30,459 bases of DNA from Gracilaria caudata (taxonomy: Eukaryota > Rhodophyta > Florideophyceae > Gracilariales > Gracilariaceae), in NCBI GenBank assembly GCA_030374735.1, contig JASCIV010000224.1, positions 1-30,459 on the forward strand. Reading direction: 5' to 3'. The translations under genes and the position numbers were made by a program. The notes under the pieces were generated by a model. The model saw nothing but the letters and a program-made list of their open reading frames with translations. It was not told the origin of the DNA and ran no database searches. The stretch's first letter is position 1. Every line of letters starts with the position of its first letter. Shown here one piece after another: positions 1 to 7,971 of the stretch.

Positions 1-300
1 CCTGACTTTAACCTCCCTACAATGTTCGTCACGATGCGACGTACACGGGCTACCGCCGTGTCTATTTACGGCTGATACGGACAAAAGTTTTAGCGAAAAA
101 TAAAATTTTATTCAATTGAAGGAGCGGGCACCGGACACCCCCGGTGTCCACCGCCGCTCACATCACCGGTCTCGACGCCAGCCGACGCTCGCCGCTCCCG
201 ACGACGGTTGCTGCTCACATCACCGCTCTCGACGCCGGCTGCTGCTATCCCGTTCCCACCGCCTCGCGCACCTTACAATGCCACTCACAGCAGCATGCCG
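1..300 (+). repeat. Left terminal inverted repeat
   Basis: Pairs with 1440-1741. Bases 1-112 match the right arm with only a few substitutions and one indel near base 55. An AT-rich palindromic tract with AATAAA-type hexamers on both strands lies near 100-115. Inside the arm a 24-base unit (GCTCACATCACCG..) occurs at 156-179 and 213-236, a 57-base period. Confidence 0.8.
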
Positions 301-1439
301 CGACCTACCGCTGCCCCCATCGAGGCTTCCGCTCGTCCTCGCACTTTCTCCGGTGGCCGCGTGCCGCGCTCCAATCACAACTAAGGTATTGCAAAACTAA
401 AAGCTGCAGTTCATCGCCACATATCGAGTCTCCAACCGCCCGTTTCTGCCAACGCCTTGTAATTTAGATGGTACGTACTACCCTACCAACGTCCAATCTC
501 ATCCCATTACTACTAACGCTCTGCCAAAATCGTCGTCTTTGATCTGCCATCATAACTTGTGCTTTACTTGCCGCTCCTGCTCTTCTCGTCGTTGTGCTTT
601 TGCCCGCTATCATCATCACTCCTAACCTCCTCTCCGCTACTCCTACACATTGCTGTCTCCGACGCTCACTGCTGTCTCTTTTTCGCGGCCCAAAGCCCCA
701 CACCAGCTGCAACGAAACGCCGTCATGACTGCGCGCCGCCCAAAAAGGCTGGCCGCCTCATCGCCACCACTCTCCCTCCCGCAGCGAGTGGCGGCTCAGC
801 AGCAACCGGCGTCGGCCAGCAAGAGCAACGACATGCGCGGCATCGAACGGTGGCCGGTGGCAGAGGCGGAGATGTTCTCTGCGCCTGGTGGCTGCGAATA
901 GTGCGAGCAGCGACAGAAAACTTGAGTATGCTACGGTAGGAGTTACGAGGCCAGTGAGTATCCAGATATAAAGTAAAAATTAAGTAGATCTACTGCGGTG
1001 TGCGGCTGCAGCTATTACTCAGGATGAGCGGTTGGAGCCCGCGAGATCGGTAACATAGGAGGCTGTGAACGGCGTTGGAAAAAGATGGGGCCGATTTGCT
1101 CGCCTACGAGCAGCGCAAATTGATTGGAGCATTGCTGAGTGGCGATCTTGGCAAAATGTTTGCCAGAAAGTGGACTGCTTCTTCGACGATGCCCGTCGGC
1201 CAGCATCAAAAAGATGAAAGAGCCCTTGTCAAACGGCAGCAAGAAGAGAGCAGAACGATGTTGCTTGTGTAGCAACAAGTGAAAGGTGGCCGTTCAATCG
1301 CGCACGTGCTTGGCAATAAACGGAAATGAGCGGCGGAAGAAAGCGAGAACGGCAGTTAGAGCGCAATTTTGTTCAACGGGGCGGAAGATAGCTCGAGTGA
1401 CTACACTGGCGCCGGCAAGAGCGGGTGATGTTAAAAGTG

Positions 1440-1741
1440 CGAGGCGGCGCAAACAGAGTCAGGCAGCCCCAGCGGCGATGTATCGTAAGAGGCGACATGC
1501 GGTGGGAGCGGGATGGCGGCAGCCGGCGTGGAGAGCGGGGATGTGGGCGGCGGCAGACACCGTCGAGAGCGAGGATGTGGGCGGCGGCGGACACCGGGGG
1601 ATGCATGCACTCCCCGGTGCCCACTCTATCAATAAAAATTTATTTTTCGCTAAAACTTTTGTCTGTATCAGCCGTAAATAGACACGGGGTAGCCCGTGTA
1701 CGTCGCATCGTGACGAACATTGTAGGGAGGATAAAGTCAGG
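1440..1741 (-). repeat. Right terminal inverted repeat
   Basis: Reverse complement of the left arm, best conserved at 1624-1741. It contains AATAAA at 1630-1635 inside an AT-rich palindromic tract, and two copies of a GAGAGCGGGGATGTGGGCGG-like unit at about 1531-1550 and 1565-1585. These are the counterpart of the sub-repeats in the left arm but with a period near 34 bp, so the sub-repeats have diverged in spacing between the arms. Confidence 0.8.
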
Positions 1742-1789
1742 TTGCCATGCCTCACACGCGATTGACGTGGCCACCCTGCACGGTGTAGC

Positions 1790-1825
1790 TTCGCGCCAAA
1801 AAAGAAGTGGCGCTTGGCGCCAAAA
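1790..1825 (-). promoter_or_regulatory. Two E2F/DP-like sites upstream of DNA ligase I
   Basis: On the minus strand 1790-1803 reads TTTTTTGGCGCGAA and 1814-1825 reads TTTTGGCGCCAA. Both match the E2F/DP consensus TTTSSCGC. They lie 136-171 bp upstream of the ligase I ATG, just outside the transposon end. E2F sites in replication-gene promoters are a known feature of plants, algae and animals. Binding here is inferred from sequence only. The same core occurs upstream of CDT1 in this window. Confidence 0.55.
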
Positions 1826-1960
1826 CGCGCAACAACCCCTTTTCTTCACGCGCCCCGAGATTGTTGCACGCAGAAGCGCCTTCTTCCCCCTTCCCCCCCC
1901 AACACAGTGTGCCGCCGTTGTTCCGTTCGCGCGCCTGTGTGCCCGTGTACAGCCGCCGAC

Positions 1961-4216
1961 ATGCGAAAGCAGGGGAAGCTCACGTCCTTCTTCCGCCCGC
2001 TCAGCGCGCCGTCGTCGCAGCCGCCGCCGTCGTCTTCATCGTTGACCACGTCCGCCGCCGCCGCTGCGAAGCATGCAAAGCCGACCAAGTCGCCGCCGCG
2101 CAAGCGCGCGAGCAACGCCGCGGCCGCCTCGCCTAGCAAACGGCCGCGCCCTGCATCCGCGCCCGTCAAGCCCAACGCGGCGGCCGAGCCCAGCGCGCCC
2201 GCCAAGAAGCCCATCGCGGCGGCCGAGCCCAGCGCGCCCGCCAGGAAGCCCAACGCGGCGGCCAAGCCCAAAAAGGCGTCCACTGTCGCGCTCACCGCGC
2301 TGCGCTACGCCGAGCTCGCCGACGCCTTCTCCTCCGTGGAGACGCTCTCCGGTCGCTTGCACATCCAGGCCGTGCTCAGCACGCTCTTCGGGCGTCTGCT
2401 CTCGCACGCGCCGCACGACCTTGTGCACGTCATTTATCTGTGCGTCAACAAGCTTGCGCCCGCGCACCACGGCGTGGAGCTGGGCGTGGGCGACGCCATC
2501 TTGCTGAAGAGCCTATCAAGCGTGACGGGGCGCTCTGTGTCGGCGCTGAAGAGCGAGTATCAGAAGCGCGGCGATCTGGGCGATGTGGCGTTTGCGTGTC
2601 GCACCACGCAGAAGACCATGTTCCCACCGCCGCCGCTCACGGTTGGCGCGGTGTTTGAGCAGTTTCGCGTAATTGCGAAGTTGTCGGGACGGAATGCGCA
2701 GCAGCAGAAACAGGCGGCCATTCTGAAGATGTTTGTGGCGGCGTCGCGAACGGAGGCCAAGTACCTGGCGCGCGCGCTGTCGGGCAAGTTGCGCATTCAT
2801 CTGGCGGACAAGACGGTGATTGCGGCTCTTGCAGCGGCTGTGGTGCTGCGCAATGAGCAGGTGGAGAGTGCGCAGTTCTTGTTGGAGGCGGACGGCAGTA
2901 AGAAGAGCAAGTTGTCGATGGAGGAGGAACGCGTGGAACAGCTCATCAAACAGGCGACGGCTGAGCTGAACGCGGTGTACAGTCGACTGCCGGTGTGGGA
3001 TATTATTGTGCCCAAGCTGTTGCAGTTTGGCGCCATTGATGAGCGCCTCAGTGAGGCGTGTCAGCTGCTACCGGGCGTGCCGGTGTCGCCCATGTTGGCA
3101 AAGCCTACCAAGGCGATTTCGCAGGTGCTGGAGCGCTTTGCGGAGTCGTCATTCACGTGCGAATACAAGTATGACGGCGAACGCGCGCAGATTCATCGCT
3201 TGCAAGATGGGTCGGTGAAGATTTATAGCCGCAACGCGGAGAACCTGACGCCCAAGTACCCGGACTTGGTGCAACAGCTGCCGTTGGCGCTTAAAGAGCA
3301 GTACAAGCACTGTTCGTTTGTGATTGACTCGGAGGCGGTTGCGTACGACACGGAGAGAGCGAAGATCTTGCCGTTTCAGGAGTTGCAGAGCCGCAAGAGA
3401 AAGGACGTGGATGCGGAGCAGATCAAGGTGAAGGTGTGCATCTTTGCGTTTGACCTGCTGTATTTTGATGGAGACAGCCTGATTGAGCAGCCGCTGAGCA
3501 AGCGACGCGCGGTGTTGAGCGAGGCGTTTGAGGAGAGCGAGGGGCGATTCATGTTTGCAAAGGGGCATGACTCCAGGGAACCGGAGCAGATTATGGAGCT
3601 GCTGAACGCGAGCGTGAAGGAAGGGTGCGAGGGGCTGATGGTGAAGGCGCTGGAGGGCGAGCACGCGACGTATGAACCGGCGAATCGCAGCCAGAACTGG
3701 CTCAAGGTGAAGAAGGATTACCTGGAGGGCTGCGGCGACTCGCTGGATTTGGTGCCGATTGGCGCGTACCGCGGGCGCGGCAAACGAACGGGTGCGTACG
3801 GCGCGTTTCTGCTGGCGTGTTATGAGGCGGAGAAGGAGGAGTTTCAATCGGTATGTAAGATTGGCACGGGCTTTTCGGAGGCGCAGTTGGAGGAGTTTGC
3901 CAGCTACTTTAATGATGAAGAGGCGGCTCGGATCAGTGAGGACGTGAAGTCGTATTATCGGGTGCCGAGTTTGACGGCGTTGCAACCGGACGTGTGGCTG
4001 GAACCGACGCAGGTGTGGGAGGTGAAGTGTGCGGACTTGTCGCTGTCGCCGCAACACATGGCGGGCGTGGGTCGCGTGGATGCGGCGAGAGGGGTGGCGT
4101 TGAGGTTTCCACGGTTTTTGCGCGTGCGCGAGGATAAGACGGTGGAGGAAGCGACCAGCGCCGAACAGGTGGTGGAGATGTATCTCAATCAATCGGCGAT
4201 TGCTGACGACGGTTGA
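1961..4216 (+). CDS. LIG1: ATP-dependent DNA ligase I
   Basis: Replicative and repair ligase that seals nicks in the nucleus (Okazaki fragments, long-patch excision repair); 751 residues, no intron. The ATG at 1961 is chosen because the protein then starts MRKQGKLTSFF, an N-terminal PCNA-binding PIP box (QxxLxxFF), as in ligase I of other eukaryotes; the open frame continues upstream but has no ATG. A disordered Ala/Pro/Lys linker (about residues 20-110) is followed by the helical DNA-binding domain. The nucleotidyltransferase domain has motif I EYKYDGER with the AMP-accepting lysine K403, motif III (VIDSEAVAYD), motif IV (EGLMVK) and motif V (WLKVKKDYL). The OB-fold ends with motif VI (RFPRFLRVREDK). 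All key motifs are intact. Convergent with the CtIP-like gene, with only 77 bp between stop codons. Confidence 0.96.
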   Translation: MRKQGKLTSFFRPLSAPSSQPPPSSSSLTTSAAAAAKHAKPTKSPPRKRASNAAAASPSKRPRPASAPVKPNAAAEPSAPAKKPIAAAEPSAPARKPNAAAKPKKASTVALTALRYAELADAFSSVETLSGRLHIQAVLSTLFGRLLSHAPHDLVHVIYLCVNKLAPAHHGVELGVGDAILLKSLSSVTGRSVSALKSEYQKRGDLGDVAFACRTTQKTMFPPPPLTVGAVFEQFRVIAKLSGRNAQQQKQAAILKMFVAASRTEAKYLARALSGKLRIHLADKTVIAALAAAVVLRNEQVESAQFLLEADGSKKSKLSMEEERVEQLIKQATAELNAVYSRLPVWDIIVPKLLQFGAIDERLSEACQLLPGVPVSPMLAKPTKAISQVLERFAESSFTCEYKYDGERAQIHRLQDGSVKIYSRNAENLTPKYPDLVQQLPLALKEQYKHCSFVIDSEAVAYDTERAKILPFQELQSRKRKDVDAEQIKVKVCIFAFDLLYFDGDSLIEQPLSKRRAVLSEAFEESEGRFMFAKGHDSREPEQIMELLNASVKEGCEGLMVKALEGEHATYEPANRSQNWLKVKKDYLEGCGDSLDLVPIGAYRGRGKRTGAYGAFLLACYEAEKEEFQSVCKIGTGFSEAQLEEFASYFNDEEAARISEDVKSYYRVPSLTALQPDVWLEPTQVWEVKCADLSLSPQHMAGVGRVDAARGVALRFPRFLRVREDKTVEEATSAEQVVEMYLNQSAIADDG
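2168..2273 (+). repeat. 39-bp tandem repeat coding a 13-residue unit in ligase I
   Basis: Two full and one partial copy of a 39-base unit encode KP(N/I)AAAEPSAPA(K/R) in the disordered linker between the PIP box and the DNA-binding domain. The copies are almost identical at DNA level, so this looks like recent slippage or duplication in a region free to change length. Confidence 0.8.
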
Positions 4217-4220
4217 ACGT

Positions 4221-4287
4221 TTGTGTGTGTGTGTGTTTTTGTGTTTTGTAAAGGAAGATGGCGCTGTGTGTGTGTGTGTGTGTGTGG
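4221..4287. repeat. Two TG microsatellites in a 77-bp convergent spacer
   Basis: TG-dinucleotide runs at about 4222-4236 and 4265-4287 fill most of the gap between the ligase I stop (4216) and the CtIP-like stop (4294). In ligase I transcripts they would be GU-rich, as in downstream polyadenylation elements. The 3' ends of the two mRNAs almost certainly overlap in this spacer. Confidence 0.7.
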
Positions 4288-4293
4288 GTGTTG

Positions 4294-4486
4294 CTATGGC
4301 GACGGCGGCGGCTGCGTCTCGGTTTCCTGAAAGGTGAGCTGCCAGAAATCGGGCGGCGTGGCGCTGCGGCGACTGACGCGGCGGTGACGACACGCCGTGC
4401 GCACCAGCCGCTCGTACGCGCGCTGCGGGTCGGCGTGCGCCGCCGCCTCGCTGCGAAAGAAGCGCTCGCACAGCACGCACGACTGC

Positions 4487-4519
<33 letters not shown>

Positions 4520-5157
4520 ACGTCGACGTCGGCGGCGGCGGGGGCGGGGTTGCGCACGGCGCTGCGGGCCGCGGCGCGTGCTGGCGACGGCGGCGAGGAG
4601 GAGCGCTGGCGCTGGCGCGAGGGCGATGCGCGCGCGGCAGGGGGCGCGACGACGGCGGTGCGAATGACGGGCGGCGATGGTGGGGGCGTTGCGAGTGGCG
4701 TGGGGTGGGCGACGGGCGGCGGCGCGGCGGGCGTGGTGGGCGTGAGCGGCGGGCGAAGCGATTGGCGGCGCTTGCGGCGCTTGAGGCGGCTGGGCGGCGG
4801 CGTGGCGGCGACGCGACGCGCGCGGCTGGGCGCGGGCGTGGCCGGCGTGGCCGGCGTGCTTCGCGGAGGCGGCGGGGACGCGGCATGCGACTGCGGCGGC
4901 GGCGGTGGCGGCGACGGCGGCGGTTGCGTGAGCTCGAACGCGTCGTCGTGGTCGTGGTGGTGGTGCTCGTGGAAGCGCGGCGCATCGCGCTGGTGACGCA
5001 GCTGTTGCAGCAGCGCGCTGAGCGCGCGTTGCGCGGCGGCGAGCTGCTCCACGTGCGCCACCAGCACGTCGAACACGGCGGCGAGCGCGTCGGCGCGCAG
5101 CGCCTCGCCGCGAGACAGCGGCGCCAGCAGCGGCGCCACTGCGCGCGTGAGCGACAT
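4294..5157 (-). CDS. CtIP/Sae2/Com1-like DNA end-resection factor
   Basis: Predicted 287-residue nuclear cofactor of the MRE11-RAD50-NBS1 nuclease that starts resection of double-strand breaks. The start is the ATG at 5157; it begins a helical, Leu/Ala-rich N-terminus (residues about 1-60) suited to the oligomerising coiled coil of the family. The middle is disordered and rich in SP/TP sites. The C-terminus carries the family signature: CVLC (C227, C230) followed by FF, then CRHRR (C256-R260) and TPPDFWQLTF. T267 aligns with the CDK-phosphorylated Thr of human CtIP (TPENFW) and Ser267 of yeast Sae2. A polyglycine run coded by GGC repeats lies just before the CxxC. The protein is shorter than human CtIP and close to Sae2 in size. 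Identification rests mainly on the C-terminal motif. It is divergent from the transporter gene (406 bp between start codons). Confidence 0.75.
4508..4541. repeat. 34-bp perfect palindrome inside the CtIP-like coding sequence
   Basis: The sequence is self-complementary around the centre 4524/4525 (core GACGTCGACGTC flanked by CCG/CGG triplets), with 17-bp arms and no spacer. It sits at the junction of the (GCC)n tract that encodes polyglycine and codes for an Ala-Asp-Val-Asp-Val-Gly stretch. Confidence 0.85.
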
Positions 5158-5564
5158 GATGTGTTGTCGGTGCGTGGTTGTGCGAGTGGGATGTGGGAGT
5201 GGGGAAGACGGGGGGGGGGGAATGAATGAGCGGCGGGACGAAGCATTGACGATGGCGCGCGATGCTGTTTGCTGCGCGCGCGCGTGTTGGCGGGAGCGAT
5301 GCGCTTTGCATCGGTGGACACGCGCGCGCAGCCGCACGCGCGCGTGCGCGTGATGGTGGGGGGGGGGGGCTGGTGTGACGGCGTGATGCGGCAGCGTGCA
5401 CGGCGCGTGTTTGCTGTCACGCACGGACGTGCGCCACATCGCGCCACGCGGCTCGCGGAAAGTTCGTTTATCAGCTTGCGCTCGCCGCTTCCCGCATCGC
5501 CCTGCGAGGCGCCACTCGTCATCGCGTCCCCGCGAGTGCGCCAACTTCGCAACCGCCCACCATC
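5158..5564. promoter_or_regulatory. Divergent promoter region with G11 and G12 tracts
   Basis: This 407-bp spacer separates the start codons of the CtIP-like gene (-) and the CHR transporter (+), so it must hold both promoters. It has an 11-G run (5210-5220), a 12-G run (5358-5369) and an alternating CG/CGTG tract near 5274-5286, with Z-DNA or G-quadruplex potential. A TTGGCGGGA sequence near 5287 resembles a weak E2F half-site. No TATA box is evident. Confidence 0.5.
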
Positions 5565-7086
5565 ATGGTATCCGCGCCGCCGTCCGACGCCGAGCAGCAG
5601 CCGCTGCTTCCCGCCACCGCCGCCGGCGACGCCGCCGCCGCCGCCGCCGCCGTCGCCACGCGCGCCAAGCCCACCTTCCGCCAGTTCCTGCGCGCGTTCT
5701 GGCCGATCAGTCTCATCGCGTTCGGCGGACCACAGGCGCATGTCGCGCTGTTCCACCACAAGTTTGTGGACGCGCCGCGCTCCGAGCGCAACGCGCCGCG
5801 CGTGGCGCAGTCCACGTTTCTGGAACTGTACGCGCTGGCGCAGTCGCTGCCGGGTCCGGGCTCCACGCAGCTGGCGGCGGCGCTGGGCGCCAGCTTTGGC
5901 GGCTTGCGCGGCGCGGCGCTCACGTTTGCGGTGTGGCATGTGCCGGGCTTTTTGGTGATGAGCGCGGCGGGCGTGTGGTTCCACTCGCATCTGTCGGACG
6001 ATGGTAGTGTGGCGTTGGTGCGCCGCGTGAGCGAGCTGGCGACGGGGCTGATTGCGGCCGCTTTTGCGTTTGTGCTGATTGCGGCGTTCAAGATTGTGGG
6101 AGGGGCTTGTGCGGACGATGGCTTCAAGATGGGCGTTGCGCTGGTGAGCATGTTTGTGGCGGTGACCATTCCGCCGGCGGCGTCGTCGTGGGTGTTTATT
6201 GTGTTGCTGGTTTGCGGCGGCGTGTTGTATTACGGCTATACGCGGCTTGTGGGCGCGTCGGAGCAGCAGCTGGGGGAGGAGGAGGAGATGGCGGCTGTGC
6301 CGGAGTGGGAGGCAAACGTGTCGCGCTCGACGGGCGTGGTGTTGCTCGTCACCTGCGCGCTGATCACGGCGGTGGTGGCGGCGTTGCCGCGCGCCGATCT
6401 GGGCTTCCGCGTGCTCAAGATCTTCTGGCGCATCGGGCTGTGCGTGTTTGGCGGCGGGGTGATCGTCGTGCCCATGCTCATGAAGTACGTCAACCCTTTT
6501 CTTCTTTTCAACCCCCCCCCCCCCGCTAAGGCGCTTTCGTCGTTGTGCTGCACCGCGCTAACCCGAAAAGGCGTGTCGTCGTGCGCGTGTGGCTGCGTGC
6601 TTTTTTTTCTCTTTTGCGTGGCGCAGCGAAATCGTGGAGTCGGGTTTGTTGCCGTCGTCCGTGTTTCTGGCGGGCTTCGGGCTGTTCGGCTGCGTGCCGG
6701 GGCCCATGTTCAATCTGGCGCCGTTCCTGGGCGCGGCCATCGTACCGTGGCGCGGCGCGCTGTTCGGTTCGCTCGGGCTGTTCGGGCCGGGCTTGTTACT
6801 ACAGATCGGGCTGCTGCCGTTCTGGCAGCGACTGCGACGCGTGCGCAGCGCGCGCGTGGTGTTGCAGGGTACCAACGCGGCGGCGTCGGGCTTGATTGTG
6901 GCGGGCGTGTGGATGCTGCTGCAGAAGACGTTTGTGGCGCCCGGCGCGTTTGCGCTCACGTGCTCGGCGGCGGCGGCGGCGCTTGTTTATGGCGCGCCGC
7001 CCGCGCTGAATGTGCTGGCGCATGGCGTGCTGGGGTTGGTGATGGTGCTGTTGGACGTGGGCGGCCCGTATTCTAAGGCGGCGTGA
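5565..7086 (+). CDS. CHR-family chromate/anion transporter (ChrA-like), one intron
   Basis: Polytopic membrane protein of the chromate ion transporter superfamily; coding segments 5565-6484 and 6627-7086 give 459 residues. Bacterial ChrA exports chromate; the natural substrate in a eukaryote is unknown. The two-fold repeated CHR domain is clear. The first half has AFGGPQAHVALFHHKFV and ALAQSLPGPGSTQLAAALGA; the second half has VFGGGVIVVPMLMNEIVE and GCVPGPMFNLAPFLGA. About ten hydrophobic segments are visible, with an acidic Glu-rich loop around residues 235-250 separating the halves. The N-terminus (about 40 residues) is Ala/Pro-rich and probably cytosolic. The splice (AA|C giving Asn) restores the conserved (N)EIVE segment in frame, which supports the gene model. 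The nearby GCC repeats code for an alanine run. Confidence 0.9.
6485..6626 (+). other. Spliceosomal intron in the CHR transporter gene
   Basis: 142 bp, donor GTACGT, acceptor GCGCAG preceded by a T/C-rich tract (TTTTTTTTCTCTTTT). It interrupts a codon after two bases. It contains a 13-C run (6512-6524) and a CTAAC branch-like motif near 6558. Removing it joins the FGGG segment to EIVESGLL exactly as expected for CHR proteins. Confidence 0.85.
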
Positions 7087-7971
7087 AGCGGCGCTTTGGT
7101 TTTGTTCAACGTTTGGTTGAGCTTGCTGATTTTTGTTTGTGTACAACACCTTGACGGTTGCGTTTGCTCTTGCTCGCACTGCTTTTGCTCATCGTGACCG
7201 CGTACGCATACCGCAGTGACGCCGACGGCGCGGTGGGGTTCTTGTGCCGTTTTGTTTTGGCGTTGCCCCTTTGTTCGGACGGGCCGCATGCGTGAAACGG
7301 CGTGCGTCGGGGTGCGGCTCTCGATGAAGATTCGCGCTTTATTCGAATAAGATTCTCTCCGCTTGGCGATGTTGCGTGCGCTGTCGTTTGATCTTTCCGC
7401 CATGGTAACGCTCTTTGGCCGTGTTTGCTCCTCTGGCACAGCCTTCTCCGCCGCCGTTTTGTGCAAAGCTCGGCTGCGGTTGGGCTACTTGTGTTGTGCT
7501 GCGTTGTGCTCGTGTTCTGCTGGATGCAAAACGCGTTTTTGCTGGTAGGGGCCTGAGAACAATGCGTTACCCGCATTCGTCGCCGTGTTGAAGCGCAATG
7601 TGAACCCCGATTCTTGGCGTACGCAATAGCTGCTGCACTCCGTCCCGGCTTGAATCCGAGGCAAGCGAGCTCAAGAATAGTTGAATATCACGTGATGTAC
7701 ACAAGTACGTGCTGAAGTTGATTGCTCACCACTTCTGCTGAGTTCAGGCCAAGGAACGATGAGGCATTATCGATTTGTTATTACTGGCTCCGGTAAGGGT
7801 GGAGGAGTGCTGAATGTGTGCTATCGACAACAAAGTCCATACTCACCTGCTTTCGACACCTTTTACACCGCGAATGACACGGTCGATGAGATTGAGTGCA
7901 GGCAAGTCAAGCGCTTCTTCACCATCAACACGACACGACTGACTTCAATGCAGTATTCGGCTCCCATTTTG
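7087..7971. other. Convergent intergenic region, no gene seen
   Basis: 885 bp between the transporter and NLR stop codons, holding both 3' untranslated regions. It contains several short open frames without recognisable products and a 10-bp palindrome ATCACGTGAT near 7687. No tRNA or other RNA gene could be recognised. Base composition falls here from the GC-rich left block to near-balanced sequence. Confidence 0.5.

Larger units (their letters stand above)
1..1741. mobile_element. Non-autonomous DNA transposon with long terminal inverted repeats
   Basis: The first ~118 bases and the reverse complement of 1624-1741 are about 95% identical, both starting CCTGACTTTA. A weaker match continues inward to about 350 bp, so the unit looks like a 1.74-kb long-TIR or foldback element. 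No transposase-like protein is encoded between the arms; the interior (about 360-1380) has only short, unrecognised open frames. Long TIRs around a non-coding core recall non-autonomous Mutator-like elements, but that family assignment is inference. The left outer flank lies outside the window, so no target-site duplication can be checked and the left end may not be exactly base 1. The right end lies about 220 bp upstream of the ligase I start codon. Confidence 0.75.

Noticed and set aside
1814..1960. N-terminal extension of ligase I
   Set aside because: No ATG before 1961 in this frame, and the PIP box is expected at the extreme N-terminus; the extension also covers the E2F-like site.
4258..5229. 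323-codon plus-strand frame opposite the CtIP-like gene
   Set aside because: Gly/Arg-rich antisense shadow of the CtIP-like coding sequence.
3149..5401. Long minus-strand frame across ligase I and the CtIP-like gene
   Set aside because: Arg/His/Pro-rich low-complexity translation caused by GC-rich codons of the real genes on other frames; no domain.
4185..5990. 601-codon minus-strand frame over the CtIP-like gene and the transporter 5' end
   Set aside because: Out of frame with the CtIP C-terminal motif; composition is a GC shadow (Arg/Ser/Pro runs).
6571..7086. Alternative acceptor at 6571 in the CHR transporter
   Set aside because: The acceptor after GAAAAG would not keep the reading frame with the donor at 6485 and would insert an Arg/Phe-rich stretch into a conserved segment; 6627 gives a perfect family match.
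7640..7670. tRNA-like T-arm (GGCTTGAATCCGAG)
   Set aside because: Lacks the TTC core and no acceptor or anticodon stem could be paired.
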